A DNA stretch of 64,000 bases from UBA6522 sp965262365. Lineage in GTDB: Bacteria; Pseudomonadota; Gammaproteobacteria; Steroidobacterales; Rariloculaceae. A program made the translations under genes and the position numbers. The notes beneath the pieces were generated by a model. It did not search any database, was not told the DNA's origin, and saw only the letters and a program-made list of their open reading frames with translations. The DNA is taken from positions 4,154,001 to 4,218,000 of the forward strand of contig OZ253541.1 of NCBI GenBank assembly GCA_965262365.1. The letters run 5' to 3'. Shown piece after piece: positions 9,251 through 17,466 of this stretch (its first letter is position 1; each line of letters begins with the position of its first letter).

Positions 9251-9255
9251 TCAGA
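9105..9255. repeat. Dispersed repeat, copy A
   Basis: This stretch matches 40065-40215 in the same orientation. Both contain ggttccgggac, then a ggaacc/gggaacc block, ggcgagccgccg, and a gagcg-rich tail. Reading minus, both encode a similar short peptide (TVVRSVA and VIVRSIA followed by AARLRF), but this alone does not show that it is a gene. Copies about 31 kb apart, near integrase genes or remnants, suggest the leader or end of a mobile element. Confidence 0.6.
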
Positions 9256-9478
9256 AGAACGGGTGGGTATCGAGCCTGCGTTGAGCCACGTCGCGAACGC
9301 GCGAGCGATCGTGAACACGAACGAAGCCGCGCGGGTCTTCGGTCAACCACACAAGGTAGTAGTGAGCTCCGGGATTGAGAATGTCGGGCTGGAGGAAGAC
9401 GTCGCCGACGCAATCGCCGTCGCAGTCGTAGATGCGCCATTCATCTTCTGCGGCGCGCTTGAAGGTGATGCTGCTCAT
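9251..9478 (-). CDS. Small acidic hypothetical protein of the element
   Basis: A protein of 75 residues (MSSITFKRAAEDEWRIYDCD) with no signal peptide or membrane segment. The start at 9478 is backed by AAGGATC about 7 bp upstream, the same ribosome-binding pattern as the next gene upstream. It is the last small gene of the minus-strand plasmid-like module, ahead of the integrases. Function unknown; the short D/W-rich fold resembles small accessory proteins of integrative elements. Confidence 0.6.
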   Translation of the reverse strand: MSSITFKRAAEDEWRIYDCDGDCVGDVFLQPDILNPGAHYYLVWLTEDPRGFVRVHDRSRVRDVAQRRLDTHPFF

Positions 9479-9593
9479 GAGTTGATCCTTGTTGCGTGAC
9501 GGGGCCGCGGCGTTCGCCGGGTCGGTATTGGTCGTGAAGAAAACGCGCGGGCCGAGTCCCGAGGTGGAACCCGGCCCGCGAAGGGCGCGACGG

Positions 9594-10511
9594 TCAAAGT
9601 CGAATTCGCTTGACGGGGATGCCGAGCTGCTGAGCCTTGTCGACCAGGTTCTCGGAGACGCCGCTGCCCGGGAAGCTGATGAGGCCCTTGGGCAGGAGTT
9701 TCAGCAGCTGGTCGTTTCTCCGGAACGGAGCGGCCCGGCCGTGGGCGGTCCAGTCCGGCTTGCAGACGACTTGGTGCACGCCCTTCGACTCGGCCCAACG
9801 CGCGGCGATCTTCTCGGCACCCGGTCCGCCGCCGTGCACCAGGACCATGTCGTTGTACTTGCCGCGTACCTGATCGAGCGCCGCGCAGATCGGGTTGGCA
9901 TCCTCGACGGGCTTGGAGCCGGTCACTGCAACGAGCGTGCCTTCGGGCAGGTGCGCCTGGGTCTTGCTGTTCTCTCTTGCGCGCAGGAAGTCCCGGGCGT
10001 CGATCGCCGCCGAAGTCAGTTGCGCGGTGCGGCTGAAGTGCGAGCCGTGGCGCGGTCGCCAGGTGTTGCCGGTGTCGGCGCGGTAGCGTTCGGCGGCGGC
10101 GTCGCGCAGTTGCTCGAAGGCGTCGCGGCGATCGCCGAGGTTGCGGGCGCGCTCGATGATTCTCTCCAGTTCCCAGGCGTTGATCTCGGTCCCGTCCTGG
10201 GCGTGCTGCAGGTCTTTCAGTTTCGGCGAGAGCCGGTCCACCGCGCGGTCGAGGCGCACGGTCTGCATGTGCAGGGTATTGACGAAGCCCCAGAGCAGAC
10301 TTTCTCGTTCGTCGGCGAGCTGGGTGCCGTCAGGCGCGATCTCATCGACGAAGTTGTCGAGGATGGTGTCCAGGCCCGCGAGCGCCTCGTCGCGATCCCA
10401 GATGGCTCTCGAATCCGGATCGCCCTTGGCAGGGGCTCCTCCGAACCGTTCGAGGTTCTCGCAGATGACGGCGGTGGGAGAGACGGCCTGAGTGTGTTCG
10501 AGTGTGTACAT
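9594..10511 (-). CDS. DUF2493 (YpsA-like SLOG) family protein
   Basis: A protein of 305 residues. Residues about 195-305 form a DUF2493 domain: VAVTGSKPV start, LVHGGGPGAEKIAARWA glycine loop, then the C-terminal SGVSENLVDKAQQLGIPV strand-helix. DUF2493 proteins belong to the SLOG Rossmann-like superfamily, thought to bind nucleotide-derived ligands, and are frequent in plasmids and integrative elements. The N-terminal 190 residues are helical and not recognised. The start at 10511 is chosen for the AAGGATC ribosome-binding site; the open frame runs further upstream without support. Confidence 0.85.
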   Translation of the reverse strand: MYTLEHTQAVSPTAVICENLERFGGAPAKGDPDSRAIWDRDEALAGLDTILDNFVDEIAPDGTQLADERESLLWGFVNTLHMQTVRLDRAVDRLSPKLKDLQHAQDGTEINAWELERIIERARNLGDRRDAFEQLRDAAAERYRADTGNTWRPRHGSHFSRTAQLTSAAIDARDFLRARENSKTQAHLPEGTLVAVTGSKPVEDANPICAALDQVRGKYNDMVLVHGGGPGAEKIAARWAESKGVHQVVCKPDWTAHGRAAPFRRNDQLLKLLPKGLISFPGSGVSENLVDKAQQLGIPVKRIRL

Positions 10512-10673
10512 CGTTTGATCCTTCTGTAGAAGAGTGAATCGCCCCGGAGGATTCCGAAGTGATGATTTATTGAGACGCACGCGCGCAGCGCAGCCACGCG
10601 CGGAGCGCGCCGTAACGCAGTGGAGGACCCCTTTAGGGGTTGGCGCAGTGAGCACGTGTGGCACACTAAAACA

Positions 10674-11723
10674 TCACGTAGGAGTCCTTTTGTTTGAAGG
10701 TGGGATCTTCGTTCCTTGAAGATCGGCGAAGCCGCACCGTTTAGCGGTAGGTTCCCGAACCGCAAGTGGTGCGAGCCGCTGAGCGAGGCGTTCACGACCG
10801 AGCGTGACGAGATCGTCGTTGAAGTCGTTGCCCTCGGCCACGATGACGGCGGAGGCGATGCCGAGGCGCGTGCAACGCAGTTGCAGGCGAATCGCGGCGC
10901 GCTCGCCCTGCTCATCCCGATCCTGCGCGATGAGCAGGCGCGAGAGACCGGGCGGTGGAACGAACGAGCCGAGGCTGCCCGCCGAGAGCGCCGCGGCCGC
11001 GAGCGTGTCCGGCGAGGCGGTGAGGAGCGAAAGCACCGTCTCGATGCCCTCCCCCACCAAGAGCGTCGAGGCTGAGTCCGGAGCGCCGAACCGCACGGCC
11101 AGCCCGTGGATGCGTCCAAGCGCCTTGCGCGGACGCGACACGCGGGCCTTGGTCGGACGGTTCGGATCGAGCCAGGTGCGGTGCACGCCTTCGAGGCCAC
11201 CGTGGTTGCCGGTGACCGCAGCGACGAGTGCCGGATAACGGCGCCAGCGTCCGGCGTCGTCGCGGTACGCGAGCGACGGATGAAACCGCAGCGCCGGGAA
11301 CCGGCAGCGGTGGATGGCCCGTGCCCGGAGGTAGCTTTCGGCGTGGGTCTTCTCGATCGGCCGGCAGCGGTCCCACAGGTTCCGAGCAGCGTCGGTGCGG
11401 TCGTAGGTGTTGTCGTTGGAAGGTGTAGACGTCACGGGCAGCGCCAGAAACCGGCGCGCCTCGGCGAGCGCGTCGCGCAGCGAGGCGGCGCCGGTGGCGA
11501 TGCGAATGAGATCGAGAAGATCCCCGTGCTCGGCGGTCGCGCCATCGGTCCATTTGCCTGGCGTTCCCGGCGGCGCGAGCCGCACGAAGAGCGAGCGGCC
11601 TGGAGTGCCGCGCGCGTCGCCGGCGCACCAGTATCGGCCCTGCTTGCGCCCATTCGGCAGGTACTTCCGGCAAACAGCTTCCGCTTGCGCGGCAAGCCGG
11701 GCGGCCGTGTCGGCGGCGTTCAT
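10674..11723 (-). CDS. TOPRIM primase-like protein of a mobile element
   Basis: A protein of 349 residues resembling the primase-like DUF7146/TOPRIM proteins carried by integrative elements and plasmids. The N-terminal half includes a GDLLDLI segment as in DnaG-type N-domains. The TOPRIM part shows LLVGEGIETVLSL (metal-binding glutamate) and LIAQDRDEQGERAA (D-x-D). No helicase domain follows, so it would act with host or other element proteins in priming or DNA processing. It lies upstream of the DUF2493 gene; the gap of about 160 bp may hold its own signals. Confidence 0.85.
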   Translation of the reverse strand: MNAADTAARLAAQAEAVCRKYLPNGRKQGRYWCAGDARGTPGRSLFVRLAPPGTPGKWTDGATAEHGDLLDLIRIATGAASLRDALAEARRFLALPVTSTPSNDNTYDRTDAARNLWDRCRPIEKTHAESYLRARAIHRCRFPALRFHPSLAYRDDAGRWRRYPALVAAVTGNHGGLEGVHRTWLDPNRPTKARVSRPRKALGRIHGLAVRFGAPDSASTLLVGEGIETVLSLLTASPDTLAAAALSAGSLGSFVPPPGLSRLLIAQDRDEQGERAAIRLQLRCTRLGIASAVIVAEGNDFNDDLVTLGRERLAQRLAPLAVREPTAKRCGFADLQGTKIPPSNKRTPT

Positions 11724-11831
11724 CGATGAGACACCCGCAAAGATCCGCCGGAAGCGGCGCGGGAACGACGGGTCGGTGTGTGGATCATGGGGACTGCTCT
11801 TTGCAGGAGGAATCGCCCAGGTACCGGCCGG

Positions 11832-11851
11832 ACTCCACCTCTCGGTGGAGT
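11832..11851. promoter_or_regulatory. Intergenic hairpin between AlkB and primase genes
   Basis: A perfect inverted repeat ACTCCACC-tctc-GGTGGAGT, with further pairing of the flanking ccgg bases. A near twin (CTCCACC with a 5-nt loop) lies at 13408-13426 in another gap of the same minus-strand gene run. The recurrence suggests a shared regulatory or RNA-processing hairpin. No T-run follows on the minus strand, so a simple terminator is less likely. Confidence 0.5.
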
Positions 11852-11866
11852 ACCGGCGCTCGGGCG

Positions 11867-12436
11867 TCAGCCCGCGAGCGTGCGGAACGTGGCCGAGACC
11901 CGGGTGGCGGGCCGATTCGCGGTGTCGGCCGGATCGATGCCGTGCATCCAGCTGGCCCGGGCCGCTCGGCTGAGCACGAGGACCGAACGGCGCGGCAGCG
12001 TGATGACTTCATCGCCCGGCGCGCCGAGGCGCACGTACGGACGGGCGCTTCTCGGGCGAAAGCGCATCGGCCAGTCGGCGGCGAGCGACAACGAGGCGAC
12101 GACGGGACCGAAGTCGCAGTGGTCGGCGTGCATGCCGATGCCCTGCCCGGGGCGGTACTCGTTGACGATGCACTGGGTGGGGATGGCGCCGGCGAAATGA
12201 GGCAACAGGCGCCGCGCCATGTGCTCGCTCCACAGCGGGAACGGCGGGGCCGGCTCGCGGGCGCCGGGGCTGGTGTAGCTGTAGCGGAAGCCGTAGTGCT
12301 GGACGCGGCGGTTGAGGTCGCTGATCCACGGCGCCTCGGCGATGCGCTCGAGGATGCGGCGTTCCTCGGCAGGCGTGACGAAGTCGGGCACGATGAGGGC
12401 GCCGTGGCGAAGGATATCGGGAGTGGGAGCGGTCAT
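11867..12436 (-). CDS. alkB: AlkB-like 2-oxoglutarate/Fe(II)-dependent dioxygenase
   Basis: A protein of 189 residues matching the AlkB DNA-repair dioxygenase family, which removes methyl groups from damaged bases in single-stranded DNA. The iron-binding triad is visible: HADHCD (H-x-D) and the later histidine in WMHGI. The two arginines of the cofactor pocket appear in RVSATFR, and NEYRPGQGIGMHAD is the family signature. A GGAG site precedes the ATG at 12436. Its presence in a plasmid-like module beside ssb and NADAR genes suggests protection or editing of element DNA; that role is inferred. Confidence 0.92.
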   Translation of the reverse strand: MTAPTPDILRHGALIVPDFVTPAEERRILERIAEAPWISDLNRRVQHYGFRYSYTSPGAREPAPPFPLWSEHMARRLLPHFAGAIPTQCIVNEYRPGQGIGMHADHCDFGPVVASLSLAADWPMRFRPRSARPYVRLGAPGDEVITLPRRSVLVLSRAARASWMHGIDPADTANRPATRVSATFRTLAG

Positions 12437-12460
12437 GGGTGTCTCCGGTGGTGAGTGGAA

Positions 12461-12766
12461 TCAATCGCGCCGTTGTCGAGCGGCCCATCCGGCGGCGCGG
12501 GCGAGCACGTCGCCGTGGCAGGGCTTGGCCGGGCGGCACCAGCAAGCAAGCCGTTTGCCGTCGAGTGCGGCGAGCTCATCGAGCCCGATCCGCCCGTCCT
12601 CGATCGCGCGCCAAAGCCAGGTGCGGTATTTCCCGATGACCTCGGCCCGGTTGCCGTCGGGTCCGATCAAATACGGATTGCCAAATTTTGTAGCGCGGTC
12701 GATGCGAACGACATCCGGTTCGTTCAGAACATCGAAAGCGTCCCTCAGATTGATGACGGCGGTCAT
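12461..12766 (-). CDS. DUF4326 family protein
   Basis: A protein of 101 residues with the DUF4326 signature: an N-terminal VRIDRATKFGNPY segment and the cysteine/histidine cluster LACWCRPAKPCHGDVLA near the C-terminus. The family is common in phages and integrative elements and often neighbours NADAR proteins. The biochemical role is not established; the cysteine/histidine cluster suggests metal binding. A strong GGAGAGGGAG ribosome-binding site precedes the ATG. It lies between the NADAR and AlkB genes in the same direction. Confidence 0.85.
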   Translation of the reverse strand: MTAVINLRDAFDVLNEPDVVRIDRATKFGNPYLIGPDGNRAEVIGKYRTWLWRAIEDGRIGLDELAALDGKRLACWCRPAKPCHGDVLARAAGWAARQRRD

Positions 12767-12820
12767 GCTCCCTCTCCTGTGCGTGAGCCTGCTCGAACAC
12801 GGCTCGACCCCACTCGGGAT

Positions 12821-13366
12821 TCACGGTTCGGCGGACAAGCGGCCGAGGTCGACGCGGCCGACCCAGGCGTTGGATCGGGCTGAGGGGTCGGCGTTGCGAA
12901 GCTGCTGGCGCAGTTCCATCCACAACCGCCCGAGCGCGTTGCGGCCGAGGAAGCACTCGCCGACGGGCCGCGCCCCCCAAAAGGGGTCGTGCGCGGAGAC
13001 TTCGACGATCGCGCGCTCCCCGGTCCGTGCGAGCACCTCATCGATGGGCGGGGAGTTCGATTCGTGCTTCATGCGAAGCACCCAGCGCATCGCGTTCACG
13101 CAGCTGGAACTCCAGTCGGGTTGAAGGGGGTGGGATCGGCCGATGGTCTTGGCGGCCCTGGGCGTGGGCGCGCGGGCGATGCGCTCCTGGATGTCCGGAA
13201 GGTGCGGAAACTTCGCCGCCTGGTACAGGGCTTCGGAGGTTCGGAACCGCCACGGTCCGGCGTCGATCGGCGCCGGCAGGGGCCAGAAGTTGCTGAACTC
13301 GCCCCAGACAGCGCGGGTGAAGCGAAAGCCGCAAACGCGGTCGGGTTTGTAGCGGCGCTGGGTCAT
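12821..13366 (-). CDS. NADAR (YbiA-like) family N-glycosidase
   Basis: A protein of 181 residues from the ATG at 13366. NADAR signatures include FTRAVWGEFSNFWP near the start, TSEALYQAAKFP, and the WGA..GEC..GRNALGRLWMELR block. NADAR proteins include YbiA, which cleaves riboflavin-pathway intermediates, and enzymes that remove ADP-ribose from DNA bases and counter DarT-like toxins. In this element, beside AlkB, DUF4326 and SLOG proteins, a role in nucleotide or ADP-ribose chemistry is plausible but inferred. The open frame upstream of 13366 belongs to the ssb region in another frame and is not used. Confidence 0.88.
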   Translation of the reverse strand: MTQRRYKPDRVCGFRFTRAVWGEFSNFWPLPAPIDAGPWRFRTSEALYQAAKFPHLPDIQERIARAPTPRAAKTIGRSHPLQPDWSSSCVNAMRWVLRMKHESNSPPIDEVLARTGERAIVEVSAHDPFWGARPVGECFLGRNALGRLWMELRQQLRNADPSARSNAWVGRVDLGRLSAEP

Positions 13367-13407
13367 CTTCTCTCTCCCGTTCAGTGGATTCACTTCGTCC
13401 ACGCCGA

Positions 13408-13426
13408 CTCCACCCGCGCGGTGGAG
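13408..13426. promoter_or_regulatory. Intergenic hairpin between ssb and NADAR genes
   Basis: CTCCACC-cgcgc-GGTGGAG, a perfect 7-bp stem. The same stem sequence occurs at 11832-11851 in the same module. A second GC-rich stem (ccggcc with its partner) lies at about 13460-13495, just downstream of the ssb stop, and may act as its terminator. Confidence 0.45.
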
Positions 13427-13520
13427 GGCGTGGAACTCCGGACCGGGGGCACAAAAAAAGGCCGGCCCCCGCCCGGGGATGGGCGGAGACCGGCCAAGGG
13501 GCACGCGGACTATAGGCCCC

Positions 13521-13887
13521 TTAGAACGGGATATCGGAATCCAGATCGTTCTGCGTGGCGGCCGGGGCGTCGGGCGCCTCGGTGGAAGCCGCCTGCGCGG
13601 CCTGGCCGTTGGACCCGTTGGCGCCGTTGGGCTTGTCCAGGAACTGGACGCGCCCGCCCGGGGCCAGCCGAATCTCGGTGGAGAACCGATCCGACTCTTC
13701 CCCGTCCTTGCGCCAGCGCCGCGTCTGCAGCGTGCCGGAGACGTACACCAGCCGGCCCTTCGTGGCGTGCTTCTCGAGCATGTCCACGAGCCCCGGCTGG
13801 AACGTGACCACACGGTGCCATTCCGTGCGCTCTTCCCGATTTTCAGAATTTCGGTCGATATACGACTCATCAGTCGCGATGCTCATA
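13521..13887 (-). pseudogene. ssb: Single-stranded DNA-binding protein, 5' end missing
   Basis: The frame encodes most of an SSB: GGRVANMSIATDESY, ERTEWHRVVTF, the GRLVYVSGTLQTRRW strand and the acidic tail ending DSDIPF, which recruits repair proteins. The first 20-25 residues of the OB fold are absent. The homologous sequence stops at about 13905-13910, where an integrase tail on the opposite strand begins. ATG at 13887 would give about 121 residues lacking the first strand. The gene is judged truncated by element insertion or deletion; an internally restarted, partly functional protein cannot be excluded. Confidence 0.85.
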
Positions 13888-13904
13888 TTGGCCACACGGC
13901 CTCC

Positions 13905-14024
13905 ACTGACCAGATGATTGACGGCTATGCTGCAGACTGGACGGTGGAGCAGTTGAGGGAACCCGCGCAGCGGGTGGCGGACCGGATCGATGTTCTTTGT
14001 TGCTCGGCTGAGCTGCGCGATTGA
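13905..14024 (+). pseudogene. Integrase C-terminal remnant at element boundary
   Basis: On the plus strand the segment reads GYAADWTVEQLREPAQRVADRID, nearly identical to the last 25 residues of the intact integrase at 35681-36913. Only this tail is present. It abuts the truncated ssb, so the junction near 13905 is the edge between two different insertions, or the scar of a deletion between integrase copies. Confidence 0.85.
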
Positions 14025-14643
14025 TACGGAAGCACAAACAAGGCGATTGCATGTACGGTAAATCTGTCCGGACACTACATATTTGAGGTGCCGGCAGATC
14101 ACAAAGAATCAAGCATGCAATTTGGGTGTCGCCGCACGAACGCGAACTCGGTAGTCCTCTGATGCATGTGGTCGCAATCGAGTTCCAGATGGTCATGGAA
14201 TGAGCGGAAGGACGGGCCTGTTTGTGGCCGGCGTGGGGCACTGCTGGGAGTCCCAGAAGCTGGCACGCAGAGTGCGAGGTCGGGTTGGTACGGGTGACTT
14301 GAAATCGGTGCCGCGCTGCCCGACGCGGTCGGCATTCGCGAGCACAGCAATGACGTGCCCACGAATTGCGACGGCCATTTCCCGGACATCGTGCTCGACG
14401 GCAGAAAGCTGCCCCTGTCGCTGGATCATGTGGACTGCACCGGACGGACGGAGGGGTGGATAAGCCGTTTCGACATCGGAAGCGGCCCACTGCTTGGGTT
14501 GCGGGCTGGCTACGCTTGGCGGTCGTTGCGTTTCGAGGCCGAGTTTTCGCATCGCCGTCATGCCGACGGTAGCTCCGGCAGCACAATCACCGCCGGGGAC
14601 AAGGAGGCGGAGTTCGTCTACGGAGTCGAACAACTACTAGCTA

Positions 14644-16356
14644 GTTCTTGTCCGTAAATTCCTAATGGATTGATTTAGCTGGACAAACAGGCGTTTTGAG
14701 GTAGTTGAAAACCGGCGTTTCGGCTATTCTTGTCTTGGATTCGAGGCAAAACGCGAAAAACCGAGAACGCCGGAGGCGCCATGCGCGAGAAACGCACCGC
14801 ACAAACAAGTTTATTCGATCCGCCCGCCATTGACCATCCGCTCGCGGACGGCTTGGAACGGGCGTCGGTCTGGTTGGACGAGCACCCGGAGTTGCTCGAC
14901 GAGATCGCCGCCGATCTGGGCGCCGATACGGGGGCGGCGCGCGGTCGCCACGGGCTGACCTGCGAGACGATTCTGCGTTGCGCGGTACTCAAGCATCTGC
15001 GCCAGGAGACCTGCCGGGGGCTGGAGTTTGCGTTGCGGGACTCGCGTTCGGCGCAGCGCTTCGCGCGCGTGGACACGGCGCGGCTGCCGAAGAAGTCAGC
15101 GCTGCAGGCGGCGCCGGGGGCGGTGAGCGCGACGACTTGGGAGCGCATCAATCGGCACTTGCTTGGCGTGGCGAGCGCGGCGGGGATCGAAACCGGAAAC
15201 CGGCTACGTATCGACAGCACGGTGACCCATACGCATATCCTGGAACCCGCCGACAGCCGCCTGCTGTACGACGGGATACGCGTGCTGAGCCGGTTGCTCG
15301 GCACGGCGCGCAAGCGCTTGGGGCCGCAAGTCGTGGTGTTTCACGATCACCGTCGGGCGGCCAAGCGGCGCACGTTGGAGATCGGGTCGCGACGCGGCGC
15401 GCGGCGCTCGAAGACCTACCGCAAGCTGTTGCGGTTGGCGCAGCGCACGCTGGGCTACGCCGAGGGGGCGTTGCCGGCGGTGGCGTCCGCGGCGCCGCCG
15501 TGGGCCGTGTCATGGACACAAAACGTCAGCGAAACCGGAGAGTTGCTGCTCCGTGTCGTGGATCAGACGCAACGCCGCGTGTTCGACGGCGAGACGGTAC
15601 CGGCGGCGGAAAAGGTACTGAGCCTGTTCGAGCCGCACACCGACATTATCCTCAAGGGCGGTCGCGGCACGCACTTCGGTCACAAGGTCAACTTCGCCAC
15701 CGGGCGCAGCGGACTGGTGCTCGACACGGTGGTGGAGAAGGGCAATCCGGCCGACAGCGCGCGCTGCCTGCCGATGCTTGAGCGGCATATCGAACACTAC
15801 GGCACGGCGCCGACGCACGCGGCCTTCGACGGCGGCTACGCGTCGCGCGAGAACCTCAAGCAGGCCAAGGCGCTTGGCGTGACGCATGCGATGTTCCACA
15901 AGAAACGCGGCATGAAAGAGACCGACATGTCCCCCTCGCCGTGGGTGTACCGGCAACTCAAGCGCTTCCGCGCCGGTATCGAAGCGGGTATCTCCTACCT
16001 GAAACGCTGCTTCGGTCTCGGCCTGTGCCGCTGGCGCGGCTGGCCGCGATTCCAGGCCTACGTGCACTCGGCCGTGTTCGCCCACAACCTGATGCGCCTC
16101 GTGCGACCGCCCCCGCGGCCGGCCTGACGCCTTCCGCCAGCCATCGCCGTGTACCGGTTCAAAGACCGGCGAGCGCCCGTGCCCGATGCCTGAAAATCGA
16201 CGCTTTGCGCGGCCAAACGCACGGCCCCGGTGACGCTCGACGGGCGCGAGCCCGTGGCGAATCCGCTTTTTTGCCAACCAACCGGATTTGTGACAAAGTG
16301 CAAGGTCGCTTCCAACTCAACCCCCGCTTCGAACCCCGCCGTTTACGGACAAGAAC
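14644..16356 (+). mobile_element. ISNCY-like insertion sequence
   Basis: The element is bounded by perfect 15-bp inverted ends (GTTCTTGTCCGTAAA at 14644-14658 and its complement at 16342-16356). It is flanked by TAGCTA on both sides (14638-14643 and 16357-16362). Because TAGCTA is its own complement, one or more of these bases could formally belong to the ends. Excision restoring the barrel reading frame supports a 6-bp duplication. Length is 1713 bp with one transposase gene. Confidence 0.9.
14781..16127 (+). CDS. ISNCY-family-like DDE transposase
   Basis: A transposase of 448 residues from the ATG at 14781, preceded by GGAGG. The catalytic acids are in LRIDSTVTHTH, THAAFDGGYAS and RAGIEAGISYLKR, the usual RNase H-fold order. 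The C-terminal half is the IS4/IS5-type DDE domain, and the N-terminus is a helix-turn-helix-like segment (LTCETILRCAVLKHL). It is intact and inside clean ends, so the element may still be mobile. The family name is from overall pattern. Confidence 0.88.
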   Translation: MREKRTAQTSLFDPPAIDHPLADGLERASVWLDEHPELLDEIAADLGADTGAARGRHGLTCETILRCAVLKHLRQETCRGLEFALRDSRSAQRFARVDTARLPKKSALQAAPGAVSATTWERINRHLLGVASAAGIETGNRLRIDSTVTHTHILEPADSRLLYDGIRVLSRLLGTARKRLGPQVVVFHDHRRAAKRRTLEIGSRRGARRSKTYRKLLRLAQRTLGYAEGALPAVASAAPPWAVSWTQNVSETGELLLRVVDQTQRRVFDGETVPAAEKVLSLFEPHTDIILKGGRGTHFGHKVNFATGRSGLVLDTVVEKGNPADSARCLPMLERHIEHYGTAPTHAAFDGGYASRENLKQAKALGVTHAMFHKKRGMKETDMSPSPWVYRQLKRFRAGIEAGISYLKRCFGLGLCRWRGWPRFQAYVHSAVFAHNLMRLVRPPPRPA

Positions 16357-16961
16357 TAGCTATCCGGGTCGACGCGCTGTTCGGAAACGTCTACCGCGAT
16401 TACCGTGGCGCATTCAGCGGCCTGACACCCTATGTCGGTGCCGGGGTCGGACTGGTCAGGATCGGCATGGCGTACAGTTCGGCGTATCATCGCAATCCTG
16501 ACAGTGACGTCATGCGCGCTCTGGGGCGGCACCCGGCCGCGGCCGGGACGCTGTCGGCGCAGGCCGCGGATCTGTTGGATCGGCTTTGGGGTGTTCAGTT
16601 GATGGCCGGTCTGGATCGCCCGATTGCGGGGAGCCCGTGCTTGGCGTAAAGATGCGGCATGTGAACGTGCGGGACGACTTCACCGACGGCGGTCCGCCGG
16701 ATGTGCTGCGCAGCCATGAGCCGACGGTGGCGTCGGGCGGTCGGGAGGTAACCAGCAGCATTGCCACAGGCGACCTCGGGTATTGGGGGATTTCGCTCAC
16801 TCTGAAATACTATTACTGAGTGCGAATCAGCGACTGAGAAACAACGGAACAATCAATAAGACACTTGTCTATGCCAATTGACTGACGACGAAACGTGAGA
16901 GAATAGAAAACGCGATCTCCAATGGAGAGTGTCGCGGAGCGGATAAGAGGCGAGGAACAGT

Positions 16962-17246
16962 ATGAACGAAGCAGATAGGCAATTGTTGATCCAGCATCAG
17001 CGAGTCGCCCCGCTAGTACTCTTCATGCTGGCCGTGGACAGTACATTGGCTCAATTTGGGGAACGGCCGGATGGTCGGCCCTACAATCGGTTCCGCAGCG
17101 CTCTCAGAAATCTTCGCAACGAGGCAAACCTCCCCGAGGAAGTCGACCGTAAGGTCAAGAACCTGCGGAATGCCTTTAATAGGAAAGCAAACAATCAGTA
17201 CATTATCGAGGATCTGATCTGCGATTTCGAAAGAATTCTGGATTGA
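16962..17246 (+). CDS. Small hypothetical protein
   Basis: A charged, helical protein of 94 residues (MNEADRQLLIQHQRVAPLV start, ending CDFERILD) with no signal peptide or membrane segment. The residue pattern (RFRSALRNLRNEANLP, VKNLRNAFNRKANN) is natural-looking and codon use is ordinary. A GAGG-rich stretch upstream could serve as a ribosome-binding site. Function unknown. It is isolated between a broken barrel gene and an IS1182-like element. Confidence 0.5.
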   Translation: MNEADRQLLIQHQRVAPLVLFMLAVDSTLAQFGERPDGRPYNRFRSALRNLRNEANLPEEVDRKVKNLRNAFNRKANNQYIIEDLICDFERILD

Positions 17247-17466
17247 GTTCCGCTCGCCGGAATTTGAGGTATAGGGGACCACAGTGCGGACCTTCACCCG
17301 GTTGTGCCTTTTCGCAATAGCATATTGTCCGGTTTGGGCAAAAGCCGGGTGGAACATATCGTCCAACATGGACGAAATTTCAGGAGAGTTGACGATTCAT
17401 GCGACGTGCCTGCGCGCGTCCGCATCGTCAACCTCGCCAATGCCGTTCCCCCACACGGATACCTAG
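17247..17466. other. Short region before IS, possible interrupted exported-protein gene
   Basis: A frame from about 17284 starts with MRTFTRLCLFAIAYC...WAKAGW, which looks like a signal peptide, but it stops at the IS target site (TAG within CTAG). Joining across the IS does not clearly continue it. It may be a dead fragment. Confidence 0.3.

Larger units (their letters stand above)
14198..16819 (+). pseudogene. Outer-membrane beta-barrel protein gene, split by an IS and frameshifted
   Basis: Three blocks read as one barrel protein. (1) A signal-peptide-like start at 14198 (GLFVAGVG) shifts frame into LLGVPEAG and meets a stop near 14295. (2) 14310-14643 encodes LPLSLDHVDCTG and GLRAGYAWRSLRFEAEFSH strands. 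(3) 16362-16819 encodes GAFSGLTPYVGAGVGLV strands and, after another frameshift near 16620, ends LGYWGISLTLKYYY, the aromatic end typical of barrels folded by the BAM machine. Removing 14644-16362 (IS plus one TAGCTA) joins blocks 2 and 3 in frame as VEQLLAIRVDALFGN. It resembles opacity-type porins. At least three lesions make it non-functional. Confidence 0.85.

Noticed and set aside
8854..9318. Minus-strand open frame upstream of the integrases
   Set aside because: Arginine/proline/serine-rich product, no recognisable domain; overlaps a dispersed repeat.
9489..10529. Plus-strand open frame of 346 codons
   Set aside because: Shadow of the DUF2493 gene, whose strand has a ribosome-binding site and domain signatures.
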